From NCBI GenBank assembly GCA_002422505.1, contig DIVX01000091.1, forward strand, positions 1 to 12,220: a DNA stretch of 12,220 nucleotides, written 5' to 3'. Within the stretch, counting starts at the first letter, position 1. Each line of letters opens with the position of its first letter. Made by a program: the position numbers and the translations under genes. Shown here piece after piece: positions 1 through 8,436 of this stretch. A model generated the notes under the pieces. The model was not told the origin of the DNA. It saw only the letters and a program-made list of their open reading frames with translations, and did no database searches. This DNA comes from Desulfovibrio sp. UBA6121 (GTDB lineage: Bacteria > Desulfobacterota > Desulfovibrionia > Desulfovibrionales > Desulfovibrionaceae).

Positions 1-1
1 C

Positions 2-724
2 GTGCGGGTCATCGCCGCCACCAACGTGGACCTGATGGAGCTGGTGCAGCGCGGCGAGTTCCGCGACGACCTCTATTACCGCCTCAAGGTCATCACCATT
101 CAGACGCCGCCCCTGCGCCAGCGCAAGGAGGACATCCCCATTCTGGCCAACCACTTCCTGCGCGAGCTGGCCACGGCCTCGGGCCGGGCGGAGTTGGGAC
201 TTTCGCGCGGGGCCCTGGAAAAGCTCATGGAGCACGACTGGCCGGGCAACGTGCGCGAACTCAAGAATTGCATCACCCGGGCCACGGCCTTTGCCGAGGG
301 CGAAGTGCTCTACGCCGAGGATCTCGTGTTCGACGACGCCTCCGTGAGTCCGATCAGCCTGTTCGGCGATTCCCGCCCTTTGCCCGCGCAGCTTGTGTTC
401 GAACGCAACGCCCAGGCAGCCGAGCCCGGCCCCCGGCGCGAGGCGGAGACGCAGGAACAGCAGCCTGCTGCGCCCAAGCCTGCAGCTCTGCGCCGCAGCG
501 ATGCACCAGCGGAGCCGGAGCCGGACCAGGGCGGCAACGTCCGCCAGCAGGTGGCTCTGCGCCTGGCGCGGGAGCGCGGCTCCTTCACCCGGCTTGACTA
601 TCAAAAAGCCGTTGGGGCAGGTATTTCGCAGCGTACGGCGCAATACGATTTGCAGCTCCTTGTGCGGCAAGGACTGTTGCGCAAGTCTGGCAAAGGTCCT
701 GCGACACAGTATTTACTGGCATGA
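2..724 (+). CDS. Sigma-54-dependent transcriptional activator, C-terminal part (5' truncated by window edge)
   Basis: This is the last 240 residues of a bacterial enhancer-binding protein, which uses ATP hydrolysis to remodel sigma-54 RNA polymerase. The reading frame is open at the left edge, so the start, the Walker motifs, the GAFTGA loop and any sensory domain lie outside the window. Visible AAA+ features, numbered from the window edge, are the sensor I segment RVIAATN (2-8), GEFRDDLYYRL (18-28), LRQRKEDIP (38-46) and the sensor II motif WPGNVREL (80-87). About residues 120-178 form a Pro/Ala/Glu/Gln-rich linker. Residues 179-240 do not look like the usual Fis helix-turn-helix. They read as a winged helix, with GSFTRLDYQ, then SQRTAQYDLQLL as the probable recognition helix, then a basic wing ending in QYLL. 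The family assignment is secure. The signal sensed and the target promoters cannot be told from this fragment. The next gene on the same strand begins about 110 bp downstream. Confidence 0.93.
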   Translation: MRVIAATNVDLMELVQRGEFRDDLYYRLKVITIQTPPLRQRKEDIPILANHFLRELATASGRAELGLSRGALEKLMEHDWPGNVRELKNCITRATAFAEGEVLYAEDLVFDDASVSPISLFGDSRPLPAQLVFERNAQAAEPGPRREAETQEQQPAAPKPAALRRSDAPAEPEPDQGGNVRQQVALRLARERGSFTRLDYQKAVGAGISQRTAQYDLQLLVRQGLLRKSGKGPATQYLLA

Positions 725-783
725 TTGCGCGTTTGCCGGGCTTACGCGCTGCGCGAAATGAAGAGGTTTGCGCGATTGCGCAA
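723..783. repeat. Cluster of GATTGCGC repeats and small palindromes ahead of the PEP-synthase-like gene
   Basis: GATTGCGC occurs at 723-730 and again at 774-781. The second copy lies inside the inverted repeat TTGCGC-gatt-GCGCAA (768-783). A smaller palindrome, CGCGC-t-GCGCG, lies at 745-755. The cluster sits in the short gap between the regulator and the next gene, so it could be an operator. No clear sigma-70 or sigma-54 promoter was found beside it. A role as a binding site is inference only. Confidence 0.35.
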
Positions 784-823
784 TGACGAAAGTTGAAGAA
801 AGTCTGTGCCGATTGCGGCGGGC

Positions 824-829
824 AAGGGG
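824..829 (+). promoter_or_regulatory. Ribosome binding site that favours the ATG at 837
   Basis: AAGGGG ends 7 nt before the ATG at 837. The in-frame upstream candidates are poorly placed. For the TTG at 768 and the ATG at 783, the nearest purine-rich stretch is AAGAGG at 761-766, which is 1 nt and 16 nt away respectively. This is the reason for preferring 837 as the start. Confidence 0.55.
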
Positions 830-836
830 CGTGTCC

Positions 837-3500
837 ATGGCTGTGCAGAGCGAGATACTGACCAACCTGCGGAAGTTGCTGAGCACCTTGGTCGGCAAGG
901 CCGATACACGGCAGGAAGACGAGGTGGTCCAGGAAGAATTTCGTAGGAAGTACAAGCACTTTCAAGAGCTGCTGGAATCAAACGCCGAGCTGCTGAAGAT
1001 TGTGACCGACATGGAACTGAAGCTGCGGGGCGAGCAGGTGTTCGGCATGTCCTACATCCGCGCCCAGGCCACGCGCGCGGTGTTCCACGCCCTGCGCATG
1101 GCCGGAAGCTTCGAGAACCTTTCGGGCAAGCAGGATCCCAGGCTGCGCGAAAAAGTGGAAGAGATTCAGGTTGGTATCAAGGAAGATCTGGAGTCGCGCA
1201 AGGAAATGCTCGGCCAGGCCTTGGTGCTGCCCTACACGGAAATCTCGCGTAACATGGTGGACGCAGTGGGCGGCAAAAGCGCCAACCTGGGCGAGATTCT
1301 GAACCGGGTGGGGCTGCCGGTGCCGCGCGGTTTCGCCATCACCACCCGCGCCTTCCAGGAGTTTTTCGACCACGGCGGCCTGTGGGCCGAGATCAAGCGC
1401 ATCAAACTCGGCATCGTGCACGATGCCCCCGGCTCCATGGACGAGGCCAGCGAGGAGATCCAGCGCGCCATATTGACCGCGCCCATGCCTCCGTCCCTGG
1501 AACAGGCCATTCTGGCCGCCCACACGCGCCTGGCGGAAAGCTGCGGCAAAGCGCCGGAGGAACTGGCAGTGGCCCTGCGCTCCAGCGCAATCGGGGAAGA
1601 CAGCGAGTTCTCCTTCGCCGGGCAGTACCTGTCCGTGCTCAACGTGCCGCGCAGGCGGCTCATCACCAACTACCGCTACGTGCTGGCCAGCCTGTATACG
1701 GCGCGGGCCATCTCCTACCGCCTGCTCAAGGGTATTGTGGACGAGGACATGGGCATGAGCGTGGCCTGTCTGGAAATGATCGAATCCGTGGCCAGCGGCG
1801 TCATGTATACGCGCCACCCCTTCCATGCCCACGACGACCGCGTGCTCATCAACGCCGTGTGGGGCCTGGGCCCGTACGCGGTGGATGGCGTCATCACGCC
1901 GGACAGCCAGTCGCTCCCGCGCGACACCCTGACGCCGCAGGACGTGCGCGTGGCGGAAAAGCCGGTGATGCTGGTGTGCGGCCCCGGCGGAGTGCTGGTG
2001 GAAAAGCCTGTGCCCGCAGAGCTGCGCGGCAAGCCGTGCCTCACGCCGGAGCAAACGCGCACCCTGGCCGGGTTTGCCCTGAAGCTGGAGCAGCACTACG
2101 GCACCGCCCAGGACATCGAATGGGCGCTGACACCGCGCGGCAGGCTTTTGATCCTGCAGTCGCGCCCCCTTGGTCTGGTGGCGGGGGAAACGCCCATACC
2201 TGCAGGAATGCCTGCCATTACGGGCCATGAACTGCTGCTGGAAGGCGGCGAAACGGCCCAACCGGGCATCGGGGCGGGCACGGCCTTTGTGGTGACGGGC
2301 GATGCAGGCCTGGAGGACTTTCCGGCGGGCGGGGTGTTGGTTGCGCCGCAATCCTCGCCGAAGTTCATGGTGCTGATGCAGAAGGCCCAGGCCATTTTGA
2401 CGGATTTCGGCAGCGTCACCGGGCACATGGCTTCGCTCTCGCGGGAATTCGGCGTGCCCACCATCCTGGGCCTCAAAAACGTCACCCAGCGGCTCAAAAC
2501 GGGCGACGCCATAACCGTGGACGCCTACACGGGCCGAGTGTACGCCGGGCTGGTGGACGAACTGCTGGCCTTCAAGGCCCCGCGCGCCGCGCACATGCAG
2601 GGCACCCCGGTGCACGAGGTACTCGCCCGCGTGGCCCGGCACATCGTGCCGCTGAACCTCATCGACCCCAAGGCGGCGGACTTCCGCGTGGCCGGGTGCC
2701 ACACCCTGCACGACGTGATGCGCCTGCTGCACGAGCGCTGCTACGGCGAAATGTTCAAGCTGAGCGACATGGCCTCCGGCCAGACCGGCGTGGCCCTGCG
2801 TCTGAAGGCCCAGACCGGCCTCGATCTCTATGTCATCGACCTTGGCGGCGGGGTGGAGCGCCGTTCCGGCGGGCGCAGGGATCTGGACCCGGCGGACGTG
2901 AGCTCCCGGCCCTTCAAGGCCCTGCTCGACGGCCTGACCCTGGACCGCGAGCAGCTCTCCACGCCCCGGCCCGTGCAGGTCAAGGGCCTGCTTTCGGTGA
3001 TGGGCCAGCAGATGGTCTCCAACCCCAACGCGGCGGGGGAACGTTTCGGCGACCGCAGCTACGCCATCATCTCCGACAAATACATCAACTTCAGCTCGCG
3101 GGTTGGCTATCATTACGGCGTGCTCGACTGCTACTGCGGCCGCACGGTGAGCAAGAACTACATCACCTTTTCCTTCAAGGGCGGCGCGGCCGACGACCAG
3201 AAGCGCGCCCGGCGCGCCAGGGCCATCGGCCTGATCCTGGAGGCCAACGGCTTCCGCGTGGAGGTGCAGGGCGACCGCGTGGTGGGCCGCCTGCAAAAGC
3301 ACGAGACCGAGGTCATCCTGGAGAAGCTCTGGGTCATGGGCAAGCTGTTGCAGTTCACCAGGCAAACGGACATGCTCATGGTGGACGACAGGAGCGTGGA
3401 GGCCATGGCCCAATGCTTCCTGTCCGGCCAATACGTGCTCGACGCCTCCTGCCCCATTACGGAAACCGCGGCCCGGCTCAAGGCGGGCAAGGGCAAATAG
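837..3500 (+). CDS. PEP-synthase-like ATP-grasp/phosphohistidine protein with atypical C-terminal domain
   Basis: This 887-residue cytoplasmic protein belongs to the PEP synthase/pyruvate phosphate dikinase superfamily. Numbering is from the ATG at 837; an in-frame TTG at 768 or ATG at 783 would add 23 or 18 residues. Residues 1 to about 130 are a charged helical region of unknown function. An ATP-grasp nucleotide-binding domain spans about 136-447. It has GGKSANLGE, the motif ALRSSAIGED with R248, SFAGQYLSVLNV, GVMYTRHPF, WGLG, DIEW with E428, and LQSRP with R443, all matching the family. A mobile phosphohistidine domain follows, with TGHMASLSREFGVP placing the likely catalytic His at residue 530. 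The last 300 or so residues do not show the TIM barrel that binds PEP/pyruvate in PEP synthase. They contain CHTLHDVMRLLHE and DLGGG segments of unknown role. ATP-dependent phosphotransfer through a histidine is well supported. The acceptor is not known, so 'pyruvate, water dikinase' should not be assumed. Confidence 0.88.
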   Translation: MAVQSEILTNLRKLLSTLVGKADTRQEDEVVQEEFRRKYKHFQELLESNAELLKIVTDMELKLRGEQVFGMSYIRAQATRAVFHALRMAGSFENLSGKQDPRLREKVEEIQVGIKEDLESRKEMLGQALVLPYTEISRNMVDAVGGKSANLGEILNRVGLPVPRGFAITTRAFQEFFDHGGLWAEIKRIKLGIVHDAPGSMDEASEEIQRAILTAPMPPSLEQAILAAHTRLAESCGKAPEELAVALRSSAIGEDSEFSFAGQYLSVLNVPRRRLITNYRYVLASLYTARAISYRLLKGIVDEDMGMSVACLEMIESVASGVMYTRHPFHAHDDRVLINAVWGLGPYAVDGVITPDSQSLPRDTLTPQDVRVAEKPVMLVCGPGGVLVEKPVPAELRGKPCLTPEQTRTLAGFALKLEQHYGTAQDIEWALTPRGRLLILQSRPLGLVAGETPIPAGMPAITGHELLLEGGETAQPGIGAGTAFVVTGDAGLEDFPAGGVLVAPQSSPKFMVLMQKAQAILTDFGSVTGHMASLSREFGVPTILGLKNVTQRLKTGDAITVDAYTGRVYAGLVDELLAFKAPRAAHMQGTPVHEVLARVARHIVPLNLIDPKAADFRVAGCHTLHDVMRLLHERCYGEMFKLSDMASGQTGVALRLKAQTGLDLYVIDLGGGVERRSGGRRDLDPADVSSRPFKALLDGLTLDREQLSTPRPVQVKGLLSVMGQQMVSNPNAAGERFGDRSYAIISDKYINFSSRVGYHYGVLDCYCGRTVSKNYITFSFKGGAADDQKRARRARAIGLILEANGFRVEVQGDRVVGRLQKHETEVILEKLWVMGKLLQFTRQTDMLMVDDRSVEAMAQCFLSGQYVLDASCPITETAARLKAGKGK

Positions 3501-3520
3501 GGCGGCTGGGCCCTGCGGGC

Positions 3521-3544
3521 GCGTGGGCGCGTGGGCGCATGGGC
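3521..3544. repeat. Three tandem copies of an 8-bp unit (GCGTGGGC)
   Basis: GCGTGGGC is repeated at 3521-3528 and 3529-3536. A third copy with one change, GCATGGGC, lies at 3537-3544. The array starts about 20 bp after the stop codon of the PEP-synthase-like gene, in the convergent intergenic gap. It has no obvious function and is probably replication slippage. Confidence 0.8.
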
Positions 3545-3582
3545 AAGGCGGCGGCCAGGCCACGCTGCGGGTCATGCTGGCA

Positions 3583-3621
3583 TAACGGGCTGGCGTAACG
3601 GGCTGGCGTAACGGGCTGGCA
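3583..3621. repeat. Three tandem copies of a 13-bp unit (TAACGGGCTGGCG)
   Basis: The unit TAACGGGCTGGCG lies at 3583-3595 and 3596-3608, with a copy differing only in its last base at 3609-3621. A degenerate copy sharing 8 of 13 bases precedes it at 3570-3582. The array is non-coding and sits between two convergent genes. The rest of the 227-bp gap (3501-3727) shows no gene and no hairpin followed by a T run that would make a convincing terminator for either gene. Confidence 0.85.
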
Positions 3622-3727
3622 TGAAACTGCGGGGCGCTGCGTGGCAGGGAACCCGTGGGGGAGTGGGGCGCTTTGGCGCTGCGGCAGTGGCGGAATGTGA
3701 AGCTGGGCGGTTGGCCGCGCCTGCGGG

Positions 3728-4750
3728 CTAGGCTCCCGCGCGCTCCAGGGTGTCGAAAAGTGTTGCGGCCACTTCGTCGGGCTCAATGGACGTAAGGCAC
3801 TCGCGCGAGCGTTTGCAGCGCGTGCTGCCGTGCAGCGAGCACGGGCGGCAGCCCAGGGCGCGTTCCAGAACGGTGTCGTGCTGGCCGCTGGGGTAGAAGC
3901 CCCAGGCCTTGGCCGTGGGGCCGAACAGGGCCACCACAGGCGTGCCCACAGCGGTGGCCAGGTGCATGGGGCCGGAATCGGCCGTCACCAGGGCGCGCGC
4001 CTGGGACAAAATAGCGCAGGTTTCGCGCAGGGCCGTGCGGCCCGTGAGGTTGCGCGGGTCGTCCAGGGCCTGCAAATGGTCGGGGTTCTTGCCCACGATG
4101 ATCCAGTCGAGCCCCTGGCGTTCGATGAGCGGTATGAGCGAAAGCCAGTAACCCATGGGCCAGGCCTTGTCGGGATGGGTGGCGAAGGGGTGCAGGGCCA
4201 CGAAAGGGCGGGTGACGCCCACGTGGCCCAGGTGCTGGCGCGCGCCGGAAAGCTCGTCTTCCGAAAGGTGGATGACCGGCCGGAGCTCGGAGCGCGGCGG
4301 GGCGGCGTCGTCCAGGGCCAGGGCGTAGCGCTGCGGCACGTTCAGGGCCTCCAGGCGGCGCTCCAGAAAGGGCAGGGGCATGCGGTTGTACAGCCGCCGG
4401 GTGATGCCGAACTTGGGGTAGTGGCGCACGGGGCCTTCCCAGCGCAGGGTCAGCGCCAGGGAGCGCAGGCTGCGGTGCAGGTCGATGAAGCCCATGCCGG
4501 TCAGGTCGGCCGCGATGCTGCGGGACTTGCGCCACCAGTCCTGCCCGTTGATCTCGTCCTGGGTGATGCCGATGACTTCGTCCACGGCCGGGTGCAGGGC
4601 CAGCAGGGGGGCCAGGCTTTGCCGCGTAATGACCGTGAAACGGGTCTCCCGCGTTTTGTGCCACCAGGAGAGGACCCCCGTCATGAGGGCCACGTCGCCC
4701 AGGGCGCTGGCGCGAAACACCGCCCATCTGTCCGGAATATCCCTGACCAT
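3728..4750 (-). CDS. Glycosyltransferase family 9 protein (ADP-heptose:LPS heptosyltransferase-like)
   Basis: This 340-residue cytoplasmic or membrane-peripheral glycosyltransferase probably adds a heptose or similar sugar to the lipopolysaccharide core. The N-terminus AVFRASALGDVALMTGVL (residues 10-27) is the typical family opening. In the C-terminal Rossmann half are HPFATHPDKAWPMGYW (187-202), with the family lysine in DKAWP, and TADSGPMHLATAVGTPVVALFGPT (256-279, split here only by description), the nucleotide-sugar-binding signature. Cysteines C301, C304, C312 and C318 near the C-terminus resemble the cysteine-rich tail of many members. The ATG at 4750 was chosen because GGGAG on the minus strand (4759-4763) lies 8 nt upstream. 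An in-frame TTG at 4780 has worse spacing. The length suits the family. It stands alone on the minus strand, convergent with the gene to its left and divergent from the CNNM gene to its right. The exact sugar and acceptor cannot be read from sequence. Confidence 0.9.
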   Translation of the reverse strand: MVRDIPDRWAVFRASALGDVALMTGVLSWWHKTRETRFTVITRQSLAPLLALHPAVDEVIGITQDEINGQDWWRKSRSIAADLTGMGFIDLHRSLRSLALTLRWEGPVRHYPKFGITRRLYNRMPLPFLERRLEALNVPQRYALALDDAAPPRSELRPVIHLSEDELSGARQHLGHVGVTRPFVALHPFATHPDKAWPMGYWLSLIPLIERQGLDWIIVGKNPDHLQALDDPRNLTGRTALRETCAILSQARALVTADSGPMHLATAVGTPVVALFGPTAKAWGFYPSGQHDTVLERALGCRPCSLHGSTRCKRSRECLTSIEPDEVAATLFDTLERAGA

Positions 4751-4758
4751 TGCCGCCA

Positions 4759-4763
4759 CTCCC
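4759..4763 (-). promoter_or_regulatory. Ribosome binding site for the glycosyltransferase gene
   Basis: On the minus strand GGGAG is followed by 8 nt and then the ATG at 4750. This spacing is better than for the in-frame TTG at 4780 and sets the chosen start. Confidence 0.6.
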
Positions 4764-4800
4764 GAAAAAACGCTCGCCAAGCTCCCGCCCGGACCCGTGA

Positions 4801-4829
4801 AACATGTCGTGCAACGGGCGGCAAGTCAA
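4801..4829 (-). promoter_or_regulatory. Possible promoter for the glycosyltransferase gene
   Basis: Read on the minus strand, TTGACT (4824-4829) is followed after 17 nt by CATGTT (4801-4806). The -35 element matches five of six consensus bases. The -10 element matches only three of six, so this is tentative. The divergent region 4751-4926 must also serve the CNNM gene on the plus strand, but no convincing plus-strand promoter was found there. Confidence 0.3.
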
Positions 4830-4926
4830 GGATTAAGGCAGTTGCGGGGGCCCTGGGAACCTGATAGGCACTAGCCATACCGGACCATCGCCCCAATCAG
4901 GCTGGCCGGGACCGGAAACCGCCACC

Positions 4927-5991
4927 ATGCTTGAACTCATCTTAGCCGTCGTCCTGGCAACAGGCGTCTCCTTCCTCTGCTCCATCACAGAGGCGGCCTT
5001 CTATTCCTTTCCCATGAGCCGCATAGAGCAGCTGCGCAAGCAGGGCAAGAAGGCGGGCGACATCCTGGCCGATATGCGCCGCGACGTGGAAAAACCCATC
5101 ACGGCGGTGCTGACCTTCAACACCGCGGCCAACACGGCTGGCGCGGCTGTGGCTGGCGCTGCCGCTGTCAAGGTTTTCGGAGAAGACTCCCTGGGCTGGT
5201 TCACGGCCGGGTTTACCCTGGTTTTGCTGGTGCTGGGCGAAATAGTGCCCAAAACCACCGGCGTGGCCTATGCCCGCCAGTTGGCGCCGTTTTTGGCCAA
5301 GCCGCTCAAGTTCATGATCTTCATCTGCCTGCCGGTGATCTGGCTTCTGGGCAGTCTGGTGCGGCTCATACGCCGCCGCAAAAAGGGGCCGGAGGCCGAC
5401 GAAGACGACATCCGCGCGCTGGTTTCCCTTACCCGGCAGCAGGGCGTGCTCAAGCCCTACGAGGAATCGGCCATCAAGAGCATCCTCGCGCTGGACAGCA
5501 AGCGCGTGGCCGAGATCATGACCCCGCGCATGGTGGTGTTCTCCCTCCCGGCGGAGATGACCGTGGAGCAGGCCATGGCCCGGCACCGCGCCTGGCCGCA
5601 CACCCGCGTGCCCGTGTACGAGGGCGACGACTCCGAGGACATAGTGGGCGTGGTGTACCGCAGGCAGGTGTTCGAGGCCGCCGCCGACGACCTGGGGCAT
5701 TTGACCCTGGGCGATTTGATGAAGCCGGTGCACTTCGTTATGGAAAACCTGACCCTGGACAAGGCCCTGCGCAGCTTTCTGGAAAGCCGCACGCACCTTT
5801 TTGTGGTGCTGGACGAATACGGCGGCATGGCCGGGGTGGTGAGCCTGGAAGACGTGCTTGAGGAAATGCTCGGCAGCGAAATTGTGGACGAAACCGACGA
5901 GGTTGTGGACATGCGCGAGCTGGCCCGCCGCCGCAGAAGCGAACTGGCTGCCGCCAAGCGCGGCCAGACCGGTGGACAGCAGGGCGCATGA
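4927..5991 (+). CDS. CNNM/HlyC-CorC family membrane protein (DUF21 plus CBS pair)
   Basis: This 354-residue inner-membrane protein belongs to the CNNM transporter family, often annotated as hemolysin or CorC-like and linked to Mg2+ or Co2+ handling. Residues 1 to about 150 form the DUF21 membrane domain. Hydrophobic segments lie near 2-20, 57-82, 92-108 and 128-147, and the conserved GEIVPKT motif is at 104-110. A cytosolic CBS pair follows. The first begins IMTPRMVVF (197-205) and includes RVPVYEGDDSEDIVGVV. The second runs from about 261 to 320, with LFVVLDEYGGMAGVVSLEDV. The protein then ends in a short charged tail and lacks the separate CorC_HlyC domain found in longer relatives. The ATG start gives the expected family N-terminus, although the ribosome binding site is weak. 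It ends 69 bp before ccmE with no visible promoter or terminator between, so co-transcription is possible. Transport substrate and direction are not established. Confidence 0.9.
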   Translation: MLELILAVVLATGVSFLCSITEAAFYSFPMSRIEQLRKQGKKAGDILADMRRDVEKPITAVLTFNTAANTAGAAVAGAAAVKVFGEDSLGWFTAGFTLVLLVLGEIVPKTTGVAYARQLAPFLAKPLKFMIFICLPVIWLLGSLVRLIRRRKKGPEADEDDIRALVSLTRQQGVLKPYEESAIKSILALDSKRVAEIMTPRMVVFSLPAEMTVEQAMARHRAWPHTRVPVYEGDDSEDIVGVVYRRQVFEAAADDLGHLTLGDLMKPVHFVMENLTLDKALRSFLESRTHLFVVLDEYGGMAGVVSLEDVLEEMLGSEIVDETDEVVDMRELARRRRSELAAAKRGQTGGQQGA

Positions 5992-6060
5992 CGTGTAGAG
6001 GACGTTCATCACGTTGTTTCGGAAGTGAAGAGCCAACAACGGACTGACAGCGGGAAGATC

Positions 6061-6474
6061 ATGGCCACGAAAGGCGGCAAAGGCATCTACATCGCAGCTC
6101 TTGTGCTGTTTCTTGGCGGAGTCGGGTTCCTGGTAGGAACCGGCGTGACCAAGGACAGCGTTTATTTCCTCAATGTGGGCGAGGCCCTGGCCACCGATTC
6201 GGCCAAGCTCAAGCAGGCGCGGCTGTTCGGCAACGTGGCGGCGGAAGGCATAGAACCCCTGCAGCCCGGCCCTGGCGTCAGCTTCACCCTGCTCGACAAG
6301 GACAACCCCGGACAGACCCTGCACGTGAGCTATCGCGGCGCAGTGCCCGACGCCTTCAAGGCCGGGGCCGAGGTCATTGTCGAAGGCGGGCTCGACGGCG
6401 CAGGCAAGAATTTCACGGCCAGCACGCTCATCACCAAGTGCCCCTCCAAGTACGAGAAGCAGAACCGGGGGTAG
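6061..6474 (+). CDS. ccmE: Cytochrome c maturation heme chaperone CcmE, cysteine (CxxxY) type
   Basis: CcmE is a membrane-anchored periplasmic chaperone that covalently holds heme and passes it from CcmABCD to CcmF. The 137-residue product has one N-terminal membrane anchor (about 9-28) and a small beta-barrel domain, with YFLNVGEA, RLFGNV, LHVSYRGAVPDAFKAG and VIVEGG in family order. In most bacteria the heme-binding residue is a histidine in an H-x-x-x-Y motif. Here the equivalent site is C127-P-S-K-Y131 (Cys codon at 6439-6441). This is the CxxxY variant described for Desulfovibrio and some archaea. The ATG at 6061 is preferred because GGGAAG lies just upstream; an in-frame GTG at 6025 would add 12 residues. 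It is the first gene of the Ccm cluster. Function is well supported, and the Cys attachment is inferred by alignment to the known variant. Confidence 0.94.
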   Translation: MATKGGKGIYIAALVLFLGGVGFLVGTGVTKDSVYFLNVGEALATDSAKLKQARLFGNVAAEGIEPLQPGPGVSFTLLDKDNPGQTLHVSYRGAVPDAFKAGAEVIVEGGLDGAGKNFTASTLITKCPSKYEKQNRG

Positions 6475-6548
6475 ACCCGCCGCCTGAAGGAGACGCCCCG
6501 CGCCTCCCCCTTGCGTCGCGCCGTACTTTCCAGGAGTCCTGAACTATT

Positions 6549-8432
<1,884 letters not shown>

Positions 8433-8436
8433 CGCC

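Noticed and set aside
717..737. A possible sigma-54 promoter (TGGCAT ... TTGC) at the end of the regulator gene
   Set aside because: The spacing between TGGCAT and the TTGC elements is too short or too long for a -24/-12 promoter.
978..3575. An 865-codon open frame on the minus strand opposite the PEP-synthase-like gene
   Set aside because: It mirrors the real gene in GC-rich DNA where stop codons are rare. The translation is His/Gly/Ala/Arg-rich with no recognisable domain, while the plus strand encodes clear family motifs.
3501..3727. A bidirectional terminator between the convergent genes
   Set aside because: Several short GC-rich stems can be drawn, but none is long and none is followed by a T run on either strand.
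4942..6324. A 460-codon open frame on the minus strand opposite the CNNM gene and ccmE
   Set aside because: It is antisense to two well-identified genes and has no family motifs of its own.
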